Shown here: positions 16,962-24,329 of the stretch, piece after piece
How the letters are laid out: each line of letters begins with the position of its first letter
How positions within the stretch are numbered: position 1 is the stretch's first letter
Virus record (IMG/VR): IMGVR_UViG_3300010370_000008
Coordinates: 1 to 38,435 of that record
Source: a virus
Strand: one strand, 5' to 3'
DNA: 38,435 nucleotides
Notes under the pieces: model-generated
Told to the model about the DNA's origin: nothing
Database searches by the model: none
Seen by the model: only the letters and a program-made list of their open reading frames with translations
Made by a program: the position numbers and the translations under genes

Positions 16962-16969
16962 GGCGGCGG

Positions 16970-17329
16970 ATGGTGACGCGGTTGGTGGATAACCGAGAAC
17001 TGGCGTTGGAGGTAGGTTTCCGCGCTACGGACTGGTCAACGCCGATCGCGTATGAGGATTATGAGCGTTCTTTGCAAAACTGGGACGTTAAGGCTATAGT
17101 CCGCAACGATACCTGTGTTGGAGCGGCGTACTTCAAAGATGGCGAAGTTCATGTGTCAGTTTTGCCTGAGTGGCGGCGGCGGTGGGCGACGCGAGGAGTA
17201 CTGGCGGAATTGTTCGCGCATGAAGACGCCCACACGCGAATCATGCCGGGGCACGAGTATATGTATGGTATCTTTGACCGCCTTGGGTTCAAAACCCGCG
17301 AAGACGGCGCGCTGGTGAGGGGCAACTGA
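16970..17329 (+). CDS. GNAT-like acetyltransferase-fold protein
   Basis: A 119-aa protein with a GNAT-like core: strand GAAYFKDGEVHVSVLPEWRR, then a helix region (RWATRGVLAELFA) and a final segment (YMYGIFDRLGFKTREDG) resembling the closing beta-alpha unit of these enzymes. Proteins of this sort often sit among podovirus tail and ejection genes. The N-terminal half is short, so it may be a minimal or non-catalytic member. ATG 16970 has GAGTGAGG six bases upstream; a GTG at 16958 would overlap the fibre stop. Confidence 0.65.
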   Translation: MVTRLVDNRELALEVGFRATDWSTPIAYEDYERSLQNWDVKAIVRNDTCVGAAYFKDGEVHVSVLPEWRRRWATRGVLAELFAHEDAHTRIMPGHEYMYGIFDRLGFKTREDGALVRGN

Positions 17330-17330
17330 T

Positions 17331-18107
17331 ATGGGTATCGAAACTGCCATCTTAGGGTCTGCCGTTCTAGGCGCAGGCGCGGGGCTGTACGGCTCCAGCA
17401 AAGCTTCTCAGGCCCAGCAGAACGCCGCCAATCAGGCGAACGCCACGCAGTTGCAGATGTACAATCAGCAGCGCGAGGATTTGGCCCCTTACAGCGGCGC
17501 GGGCGTCGAAGGACTGAACGCCCTGCGAACTTACCTTGGTGTGGGCGGCGACACGTCCGCAGCCAACTACGGCGGGTTCAACCAGCGGTTTGGCATGGAC
17601 CAATTTACGGCGGACCCTGGCTACGCCTTTCGGTTGAGCGAGGGCATGAAGGGCCTGAATGCCAACGCCGCTGCACGCGGTGGCCTGATCTCTGGGGCGG
17701 CGCTCAAGGCCGCGACGAACTACGGCCAGCAAGCCGGATCGCAGGAATACACCAACGCTTTCAATAGGTTCATGCAGCAGAAGGAAGCCGAACGTTCTGG
17801 CTACAGCGATCTGACGCGGGTTGGTCAGGCGGCGGCGGCAGGCACCGCAGCGGCTGCGGGGCAATACGGCACGGCTGCGGCGCAGAACATCGGCAATGCA
17901 GGGCAAGCGCAAGCGTCCGGTTACGTTGGTGCGACTAACGCTATCAACCAAGGTTTGAGCCAAGGCATCAGCCAGTACCAGACAAATCAATTATTGAGCG
18001 GTATGCGAAACCCCGGCGTAAACCCTATGGCTAACTTTGCGGGTACTGGCAATCCATACGCATATGGTTCTGGCGGGTATAGCGGCGCAGGCCCTTACCA
18101 ACCCTAA
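17331..18107 (+). CDS. DNA ejection/transfer protein, P22 gp7-like position
   Basis: A 258-aa protein with a hydrophobic Gly/Ala N terminus (AILGSAVLGAGAGLYGS), a Gln/Asn-rich helix, and the signature FTADPGYAFRLSEGMKGLNA plus AARGGLISGAALKAATNYGQ. I recognise this as the family often named DNA transfer protein p32-like. The C terminus is Ala/Gln/Gly-rich and likely disordered. Virion internal proteins like this are injected to help DNA cross the envelope. It is the first of three successive ejection-type genes. Confidence 0.78.
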   Translation: MGIETAILGSAVLGAGAGLYGSSKASQAQQNAANQANATQLQMYNQQREDLAPYSGAGVEGLNALRTYLGVGGDTSAANYGGFNQRFGMDQFTADPGYAFRLSEGMKGLNANAAARGGLISGAALKAATNYGQQAGSQEYTNAFNRFMQQKEAERSGYSDLTRVGQAAAAGTAAAAGQYGTAAAQNIGNAGQAQASGYVGATNAINQGLSQGISQYQTNQLLSGMRNPGVNPMANFAGTGNPYAYGSGGYSGAGPYQP

Positions 18108-18122
18108 TAGGGATTTACGACA

Positions 18123-19469
18123 ATGGCAGACTTTAGCATTGCATCGCGGATCCAACCGTATCAGGCCCCCAACGTGCTGGGCGTGGCCGAACACGTACAG
18201 AAGATGCAAACGTCCAACATGCTCATGCAGCAACGGGCGGCGGAACTTCAAAAAGAGAACGCGCTGCGGGCCGCTGCGGCGCAATACGGCGTCAATTCTA
18301 GAGCGTACGCAGAAGCAGCAGGGCGTATTGACCCCGAAGCCGGGCTCAAGGCGTTTACTTATCAACGGCAGCAACAAGCAGCAGGCGCGTCAGCAGCGGC
18401 GGCTGCGCGCGCGGCTGAATTGGACCGCATCCGCGCCGACACGGCAACCGTTGAACTTGTCAACAAACACGGCGACAGTTTTGAAAAAGCACTTCGCGTT
18501 GTTGAATCGTATCCCGAAGATCAACGCGCGGGCGTATATGGTAAACTGTACGAGGCGCTTCCGCCTAAGCTAAAAAATTTTTACAACCCGACTTACTCGC
18601 CTGAAGCCGTCAATCGCGCAATGATGACGACCGCTGAAATTGTATCGTCCCTTAAGCCCAAAGAACCTAAACTTATGGTAGACCCAATGCTTGGCGTTAT
18701 GGCGGTTGATCCGTCTGGCGCTTCGCAACGCCGGGTGCCAATGGCCGTGCCAAGCGGCGTCGGGGGTCCAGCCGTAAACAATCTTGCGCCGCAACCTCCA
18801 ATAACGGGGGCTGCGCCTAACGTTATGCTTCAACCGCCGCCCGCGCAACGCGCACCTATGATGCTTGGTCAGCAAGGTAACGTGCCCAGTTTGTCCGTTT
18901 TCCCCGAGCCTCAAACGCGCGGCGAAGCTGAACGTCAAGCCGACATTCGTAAGGTAGAAGTTGCGGGTGCAACAGACACCGCCAGACTGGAGTCAAAAGC
19001 TAAGTTTGAAGCTAGCGAAAAAGTGCCTCAATACGACGATTTGATCCGGCAGTTAAGTGACGCCATTAAGCCCAAAGGGTTGCTTGATAGGGCTACTGGC
19101 AGCGACATTGGCGCGGGCGTAGACCGCGCATTGCAAGCGTTTGGTGTATCTACGGCGGGCGCCAGAGCCAATGCGGCGCTTGAACCTCTTGCAGGTGCGT
19201 TAACTTCGTTGGTGCCGCGTTTTGAAGGCTCGCAGTCAAACGAAGATCGCAAATCTTACGAACGTCAATCTGGTCTTCTTGCAGACAAAACTCAACCTGT
19301 TGAGACGCGGAAAGCTGCCGCTAAGGCAGTTCTCGACATTATGAAGCGCCGCCGCAATCAATTCGAACTTAAATCTGGGGTTACCGCACCGGCCGTTGAA
19401 ACGCCTCCCGCGCAAAATTTTACGTCGCCCGAAGCTGAAGCCATCTTCAATAAATACAGGGCTCAATAA
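18123..19469 (+). CDS. Internal virion / ejection protein candidate, P22 gp20-like position
   Basis: A 448-aa protein with an N-terminal helix-rich, Gln/Ala-rich part (NMLMQQRAAELQKENALRAA, QQQAAGASAAAAARAAEL), a Pro-rich middle (VNNLAPQPPITGAAPNVMLQ) and a helical C terminus (SYERQSGLLADKTQPVETRK). I see no catalytic motif. Identification as an ejection protein rests on order (third position after the hub and fibre genes), size and helix-rich composition. The next gene starts directly at its end. Confidence 0.65.
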   Translation: MADFSIASRIQPYQAPNVLGVAEHVQKMQTSNMLMQQRAAELQKENALRAAAAQYGVNSRAYAEAAGRIDPEAGLKAFTYQRQQQAAGASAAAAARAAELDRIRADTATVELVNKHGDSFEKALRVVESYPEDQRAGVYGKLYEALPPKLKNFYNPTYSPEAVNRAMMTTAEIVSSLKPKEPKLMVDPMLGVMAVDPSGASQRRVPMAVPSGVGGPAVNNLAPQPPITGAAPNVMLQPPPAQRAPMMLGQQGNVPSLSVFPEPQTRGEAERQADIRKVEVAGATDTARLESKAKFEASEKVPQYDDLIRQLSDAIKPKGLLDRATGSDIGAGVDRALQAFGVSTAGARANAALEPLAGALTSLVPRFEGSQSNEDRKSYERQSGLLADKTQPVETRKAAAKAVLDIMKRRRNQFELKSGVTAPAVETPPAQNFTSPEAEAIFNKYRAQ

Positions 19470-22349
19470 ATGCCGACATTTCAAGAGCTGGAGGCCGCGC
19501 TCGTTAACGCGGACAAAGCGGGCGACGCAGCGGGGGCTAAGGTTCTCGCGGGTGAAATGTCGCGCATGATGGCTGCGCCGCAGGCTACCGTTTCGGGGGG
19601 CGTGCCCGTCGGTCGTCGGTCGTGGGCGGATGTGCCAGGTGAGGCTGTCTCTAATATAGGCCCATCCGCCGCCAAGTTTGGGCAAGGCCTGTACGAGGCC
19701 GTTTCACAACCGCTGACTACGCTTGGCGGCATGGCGGATCTTGCTGCGGGGGGCTTGCGCGTTGGCGCGCAAAAAGTGTTGCCGCAATCCGTGTTTAATT
19801 TCATAGACCAATACGACAACCCTGAAGCCGCCAAACGGATAACCGAACTTGCTCAGTCTGTTGGCGGGCAGTACGCGGCGGAATACGGCAGCGAAGACGC
19901 TATAAAAAACAAGATCGCTACTGATCCTGTCGGTTTTGCTTCCGATGTAAGTACGCTGTTGACCGGCGGATCGTTAGCAACGGCTAAACTTGCGCCTAAA
20001 GTGTCGGGCGCGTTGCGTACAGGTGCTATCGCCACTGACCCGCTGTCGCCCATTTTGTACGGAACGCAAAAAGCAGCCAACGTAGTTGCAAAGTCAACCC
20101 CATACGGCACACTGTCTAGGGTAGTTGCGCCGCTGGTCGCCCCTGAGCGAGTAGCAGCCAACGCGCTTCTGGAAGCTGAAGACGTTAATAAACTTGTGGA
20201 AGCTCTGCAAGCATCCAAAGGGATGAAGACGACCCCCGGCGCACCTACGCCTACGATGGCGGAACGTGCTTTGGCGGGCGGTCTTGAAAGCCCAACGCTT
20301 GCGGGGTTGGAGCAGGGGCTTGGCGCAGCTAGTCCTGAATTGGCGCGCAAGACGTTTGCAAACCAGCAACAGAAGATCGCAGCAATACAGGGGCAGTTGC
20401 AGCGTATCGACGCCGATCTGGCGACGCGTGCGAACACAATGGCTCCTGAAACGGTTCAGCTAAAGCAGGTGCGCGACACACTGTTGCGCGAATTGGCGGA
20501 CGAGCGGACGGCGCTTCAGAATACGGCGCAGGGTCTCCCTGCGGCGCTCCCTGACGTAAGTCCCGCCGAGACCGGCAAGGTTATCGCTGAACGTGCGCGG
20601 GCGGCTAAAGCAGGATTGCAGACCGAAGTATCTACACCACTGCAAAAAGCTGAAGAACTCGCGGGCAATGCTACGACAGACATTTCCGGCGTTGTGTCTG
20701 AAGCCGAACGCATTCTTGGTAAGCCGTTGTCGCAGATAGACCCCGCAACTGCGCCTGCGACAGCTCGTTTGTTGGCAGGGTTGCAAGGACCGCCGACGCC
20801 TGGCGCTTGGACCGAACTTGCGCCCGGTGCGGGGTTTCGTGAGGCGGCTGGACCGCCCACTGCTCCGCAAGCCGATCTGCGAACCCTCAACGCGTTACGT
20901 GAAGCTGTCAGTGCTGACGTTAGTTCGGCCAAAGCCGTCGCAACTACAAACCCGACGCGCGCTCGCGAACTTAGCAATCTGTACGAACTCAACAGGTCCA
21001 TAAACGCGGCGATCAAAAACAGCGATGTGTTCTCTCCTGAAGTGAAAGCACTTCATGAGCAAGGCATGGAAATTTTCAAAACGAAAACCGTTCCCCAGAT
21101 CAAAACTGGGCCTGTCGTAGATATACTTCGCACGACAAAAAAGAACGAGCCGGGGATGCTTCCCGACTTAACAGTAACTAAGTTTCTTGAGGCGCCGACA
21201 CGCGCAGAACAGTTCTTGACGACATTTAAGGGCGATCCCGCCGCGCTGGATGCTATGAAAACCGGCGTGTTGAGCAAGTTCCGTAACCAGATAACAGATC
21301 CGCTTACAAAGACAGTCAAACTTGATGACGCCGCAGCGTTTCAACAGACGTATGCCAAACAGATAGACGCGCTTGAAAAAAGCGGCGTCGATGTTCGCGC
21401 GGCGATGGAAGCGACGTTGAAAGACGCGCAGACCGTTGAAAGAGGCATGAAGGATTTGGAGTTGGCGTCTAAAACGTTTAAGGGCGTTGAAGGAAAGCCT
21501 TTGAGCGCGCAAGGTATCGTCGATCTTGCGCTGGAATCGCCGGTTCGCATGTCCTTTGTGCAATCTAAACTCAAGGGATCGCCGGGGGCTATGGACGCGC
21601 TGAAAGGCGAGTTAACTGACCGCGCGGTCAAACTGATCCAAGCTAACGAGCCTGAGAAGGCGCTTCAATATTTGACCGACAACGCCAAGGCGCTGAAAGT
21701 TGGGCTGAAAGACGGCAAGACTTTTGACGAATTGAAGCGCATGGCTGAGTACCAACGCGATGTCCGCGCGGTCGCCAAGGAAGCGCCGACGACCAAACTT
21801 ACCACAGAGATCAAACTGGCGGACACGTTTACCCCTGCGGAATTGACGGATCTCACGGTTGTCGCCAACGATGTGAAACGTATGCAGCAGATCGCGGAGC
21901 TGACAAAAGGCGGCGCGGCTGAACGAGGCATGGCGACAGACCTAGCAACAGAGCAGGCGCGTAAGATGGGTGCGTCGGTTAGAGACGCGCCGCATTATTT
22001 TACGCCTGTGTACACCACCATTCGTAATCGTCTTGTAAAAATGGAAGAGCGCGTCAACCGCAAAGCTGCGGTCGAGCTTTACAAAATGATGGTTGAGAAT
22101 CCTGACGGCGCTATAGAATTGCTTACCAAAGCGCAAGAGCGCGTGGCGAAAGCAAAAGGATTTCAACCAAAGATGCCGCCGACTGCGCCTGCGTCTACGG
22201 CGGGTAACGTCATCACAGGCCCGCTTGCAAGCGAAGAGCTACAGCAGAGCGGCTTGGAAGACATCTCTATCCCCCGCACCATTACGATACGCAGGGGTAA
22301 CAACGCGTTGTCGCCCGGTCGCAATCAAAATTCGTTGGCAGGTCGATGA
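19470..22349 (+). CDS. Large internal virion / ejection protein, P22 gp16-like position
   Basis: The largest protein, 959 aa. It starts MPTFQELEAALVNADKAGDA and is Ala-rich and mostly helical. There are possible membrane-active helices around LTTLGGMADLAAGGLRVGAQ. A long repetitive helical region (KIAAIQGQLQRIDADLATRA, DTLLRELADERTALQ) fills the middle. No lytic transglycosylase or peptidase motif was found by eye. Large terminal ejection proteins in podoviruses build a DNA channel through the periplasm; here this is inferred from position and size. It abuts the previous gene with no gap and overlaps the next start. Confidence 0.68.
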   Translation: MPTFQELEAALVNADKAGDAAGAKVLAGEMSRMMAAPQATVSGGVPVGRRSWADVPGEAVSNIGPSAAKFGQGLYEAVSQPLTTLGGMADLAAGGLRVGAQKVLPQSVFNFIDQYDNPEAAKRITELAQSVGGQYAAEYGSEDAIKNKIATDPVGFASDVSTLLTGGSLATAKLAPKVSGALRTGAIATDPLSPILYGTQKAANVVAKSTPYGTLSRVVAPLVAPERVAANALLEAEDVNKLVEALQASKGMKTTPGAPTPTMAERALAGGLESPTLAGLEQGLGAASPELARKTFANQQQKIAAIQGQLQRIDADLATRANTMAPETVQLKQVRDTLLRELADERTALQNTAQGLPAALPDVSPAETGKVIAERARAAKAGLQTEVSTPLQKAEELAGNATTDISGVVSEAERILGKPLSQIDPATAPATARLLAGLQGPPTPGAWTELAPGAGFREAAGPPTAPQADLRTLNALREAVSADVSSAKAVATTNPTRARELSNLYELNRSINAAIKNSDVFSPEVKALHEQGMEIFKTKTVPQIKTGPVVDILRTTKKNEPGMLPDLTVTKFLEAPTRAEQFLTTFKGDPAALDAMKTGVLSKFRNQITDPLTKTVKLDDAAAFQQTYAKQIDALEKSGVDVRAAMEATLKDAQTVERGMKDLELASKTFKGVEGKPLSAQGIVDLALESPVRMSFVQSKLKGSPGAMDALKGELTDRAVKLIQANEPEKALQYLTDNAKALKVGLKDGKTFDELKRMAEYQRDVRAVAKEAPTTKLTTEIKLADTFTPAELTDLTVVANDVKRMQQIAELTKGGAAERGMATDLATEQARKMGASVRDAPHYFTPVYTTIRNRLVKMEERVNRKAAVELYKMMVENPDGAIELLTKAQERVAKAKGFQPKMPPTAPASTAGNVITGPLASEELQQSGLEDISIPRTITIRRGNNALSPGRNQNSLAGR

Positions 22350-22582
22350 TGGACACGCAGAATCTTTTTAACCTGGCGGCAGGCGCAGCTATTGGCATTG
22401 GCGGCTGGTTTGCGCGGCAATTGTGGGATTCCGTGCAGATGCTTCGAAAGGACGTTCATGCCATCGAGATCGATCTACCCAAAAGCTACGTCATGAAGGA
22501 CGATCTCGACAAGCGCATGGCGCACATTGAAGAGATGTTCCAGCGCATCTATGACAAGCTGGACGGAAAGGCGGACAAGTGA
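22349..22582 (+). CDS. Small one-TM membrane protein, holin-like candidate
   Basis: A 77-aa protein with one N-terminal membrane helix (about residues 6-22, LFNLAAGAAIGIGGWFA) followed by a charged coiled-coil tail (VQMLRKDVHAIEIDLP, then DDLDKRMAHIEEMFQRIYDK). It lies directly upstream of the endolysin and overlaps it, so a holin or lysis regulator is plausible but unproven; the long soluble tail is unusual for a canonical holin. I use the second of two tandem ATGs (22349) because AGG of GGCAGGTCG is then better spaced. A start at 22346 would add one Met. Confidence 0.72.
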   Translation: MDTQNLFNLAAGAAIGIGGWFARQLWDSVQMLRKDVHAIEIDLPKSYVMKDDLDKRMAHIEEMFQRIYDKLDGKADK

Positions 22583-23313
22583 TGGAGATGAGCCCGCCCG
22601 CCATCGAAATCCTTGTCAAACAGTTTGAAGGCTGCAAGCTGAAGGCGTACCGCTGCCCAGCGGGCGTCTGCACCATCGGTTACGGCCATACGTCTGACGC
22701 TGGGCCTCCCAAAGTGGTGGATGGCATGACCATCACGCAGGCGCAGGCGGACCAGATCTTGCGTCAGGATCTGATCAAATATGAGCGTTCCGTTCAGGAT
22801 CTGGTCAAGGTAAAACTGACACAGAACCAATTCGACGTGTTGGTGGATTTTGCTTACAACGCGGGCGTCGGAAACCTAAAATCTTCGACAATGCTGAAAA
22901 AGATAAACTCAGGTCAGTTTGACGCAGTGCCCGCCGAGTTGACGAAATGGACCAAAGGCGGCGGCAGGGAGCTGCCAGGGCTGGTGCGGCGCAGACAGGC
23001 CGAAATAAATTGGTGGATCGCTCGTTCAGGATACGCGCATGATCAGCAAGAGGACCGTGCTACACCTGACGCTCCGCCGCAAAGAACTATGGCAGTCAGC
23101 AAGCAAGGTAACGCAGCGCTACTCACGGCAGGCATTGGAACGCTGGGTGCAGCTAAGGAGATTACTGCGCAGGCAAAGGACGCGGTTGACGTGGCGGATC
23201 AGTTCGCTGGTCTACTCAACAACCCAAACTTTGTTGCTATGGCGGCTGTTGTGGGGCTTGGCGCCGCTATCTGGTACTGGCGTAAAAAGAACATGGACCG
23301 GGACGGTGTTTAG
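22582..23313 (+). CDS. Endolysin, GH24 lysozyme with C-terminal membrane segment
   Basis: A 243-aa lysozyme-type muramidase that cleaves peptidoglycan. The GH24 active-site pattern E-x8-[D/C]-x5-T is present as Glu16 (in FEGCK), Cys25 and Thr31 (in CTIGYGHT). The rest of the catalytic domain extends to about residue 148 (VDFAYNAGVGNLKSST, PGLVRRRQAEINWW). A linker of about 65 residues leads to a hydrophobic segment near residues 217-233 (NFVAMAAVVGLGAAIWYW) followed by RKKNMDRD. There is no N-terminal signal or SAR helix. Start by TGATG overlap with the preceding gene; a GTG three bases upstream is possible. Confidence 0.93.
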   Translation: MEMSPPAIEILVKQFEGCKLKAYRCPAGVCTIGYGHTSDAGPPKVVDGMTITQAQADQILRQDLIKYERSVQDLVKVKLTQNQFDVLVDFAYNAGVGNLKSSTMLKKINSGQFDAVPAELTKWTKGGGRELPGLVRRRQAEINWWIARSGYAHDQQEDRATPDAPPQRTMAVSKQGNAALLTAGIGTLGAAKEITAQAKDAVDVADQFAGLLNNPNFVAMAAVVGLGAAIWYWRKKNMDRDGV

Positions 23314-23536
23314 CCTGCTGTTCACGCCGGTCGGGCGCTACTTCATCATCGCACTGTTAGTCCTTGGGCTAACAGGTTCTGTCTATTACAAGGTTCGACG
23401 TGATGCAGTGGCTGAGGTTGAAGCCGCCGCGACGGCGGACGTGCTACGGAGGACACGCAATGCGGTTGGCGCTTCTGATGCTGTTAATATTTCCCCTGAC
23501 CGGGTGCGTGACCCTGACCAGCACCGTCGAGACTAA
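23306..23536 (+). CDS. i-spanin-like inner-membrane protein (Rz-like)
   Basis: A 76-aa protein starting at a GTG that overlaps the endolysin stop by eight bases. A membrane helix spans about residues 10-27 (GRYFIIALLVLGLTGSVYY), followed by a basic KVRRDA and a short helix (VAEVEAAATADVLRRTRNAV), then a polar tail. Its position after the endolysin and the out-of-frame overlap with a lipoprotein gene fit the Rz/Rz1 arrangement, which fuses inner and outer membranes at lysis. It is shorter than lambda Rz, so the periplasmic reach would be limited. No ATG start exists in frame near here. Confidence 0.65.
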   Translation: MFSLLFTPVGRYFIIALLVLGLTGSVYYKVRRDAVAEVEAAATADVLRRTRNAVGASDAVNISPDRVRDPDQHRRD

Positions 23537-23651
23537 CGGCGCGGTCTGCACCGTCTGGAAGGACGTGTCGTGGTCATCCAAAGACACCACGGCGACTATC
23601 ATCGAGGTCAAACAGAACAACGCCCGCCGCGAAGGTTGGTGCGCTAAGTAA
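23460..23651 (+). CDS. o-spanin-like lipoprotein (Rz1-like)
   Basis: A 63-aa lipoprotein. Its signal peptide MRLALLMLLIFPLTGC carries a lipobox (PLTG before Cys16). The mature part has VETNGAVCTVWKDVSW, SSKDTTATIIEVKQNNARRE and a terminal WCAK, a layout I associate with Rz1-like proteins after phage endolysins, though without the Pro-rich region of lambda Rz1. The first 77 bases overlap the i-spanin-like gene in another frame, and ACGGAGGACACGCA is a strong ribosome binding site inside that gene. An upstream ATG at 23400 would bury the signal peptide and is disfavoured. Confidence 0.7.
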   Translation: MRLALLMLLIFPLTGCVTLTSTVETNGAVCTVWKDVSWSSKDTTATIIEVKQNNARREGWCAK

Positions 23652-23853
23652 GCGCCATCACCTTGGGAAACTCTATGTCGCCGAGGATCTCCATACGCTC
23701 CCGCGCCGCCCGCAGCATCGTGTAACGTTGGTGCAGGCGCACCAGCACCGTAACGCGCTGCTCGCCCTTGCGCTCTTCGTCCAACAGACGCAGGACGGCA
23801 TCCTCATCCAGTTCAGGCAACATCCGATTAATTTCCCGCCAATTATGTCTCAT
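23644..23853 (-). CDS. Small conserved helical phage protein
   Basis: A 69-aa charged, helical protein (REINRMLPELDEDAVLRLLD, then EERKGEQRVTVLVRLHQRYT and MLRAARERMEIL). The ELDEDAVLRLLDEER...VLVRLHQRY layout is familiar from short phage proteins of unknown function. It is the last gene of a leftward block and its stop overlaps the o-spanin stop by eight bases from the other strand, so the late operon and this block converge with no spacer. It overlaps the HNH gene by four bases (ATGA). Confidence 0.7.
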   Translation of the reverse strand: MRHNWREINRMLPELDEDAVLRLLDEERKGEQRVTVLVRLHQRYTMLRAARERMEILGDIEFPKVMALT

Positions 23854-24329
23854 TTGCCCCTCGCAAAGTTGCCATGCAGATCTAATCTGGCCTGCGCCGC
23901 TGTTGCGGCGGCGTCAGATAACGAAGCGAATGCGCCGTAATAATGCGACTTTCCGTTTTGCACTACCGACACCTTCCATTTTTTACTAGTTTTGCATAGC
24001 GATACGTTTTTTACGCCAGATGAACTGTTAACGTTTATTTTACGGTTATATCCATTAACGCTGGAATCTGCCGCCCGTAAGTTTTCAGCCTTGTTATTCA
24101 AAGGGTTGCCGTCTATGTGGTCTACTTGTTTTGGTATGTAGCCGTGAAACATCAAGAATACAACGCGGTGAATCCCGTAAACTTTTCCCTTTATGCCAAC
24201 TTCGCGGTACCCATTACCATGTATACAACCAGCTTCATCGCCGATCTTTAACCGCCGATTAGCCGCTACGCGCCAGTACAATTTACCTTGATCATACCGC
24301 CAAAGTTGATGGGCTTCTTCTTGCGTCAT
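23850..24329 (-). CDS. HNH endonuclease with AP2 domain (homing-type)
   Basis: A 159-aa free-standing HNH endonuclease. The nuclease core is residues 53-85: IHRVVFLMFHGYIP (His54), QVDHIDGNPLNNKAENLR with Asp70-His71, Asn75 and Asn79/Asn83. Residues 104-157 match an AP2-type DNA-binding domain (SGVKNVSLCKTSKKWKVSVV, HYYGAFASLSDAAATAAQAR). Such enzymes cleave cognate sites and spread themselves. Its base composition is more AT-rich than either neighbour, as expected for an acquired gene. It overlaps the helicase stop and the next gene by four bases each, so it did not break the operon. Confidence 0.93.
   Translation of the reverse strand: MTQEEAHQLWRYDQGKLYWRVAANRRLKIGDEAGCIHGNGYREVGIKGKVYGIHRVVFLMFHGYIPKQVDHIDGNPLNNKAENLRAADSSVNGYNRKINVNSSSGVKNVSLCKTSKKWKVSVVQNGKSHYYGAFASLSDAAATAAQARLDLHGNFARGK

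Noticed and set aside
16958-16969. GTG start for the acetyltransferase-like gene
   Set aside because: ATG 16970 has a well-spaced GAGG; the GTG would overlap the previous stop and add four basic residues with no support.
23641-23656. Small inverted repeat GCGCT/AGCGC at the end of the o-spanin gene
   Set aside because: A five-base stem without T-run inside two overlapping stop regions is too weak to call a terminator.
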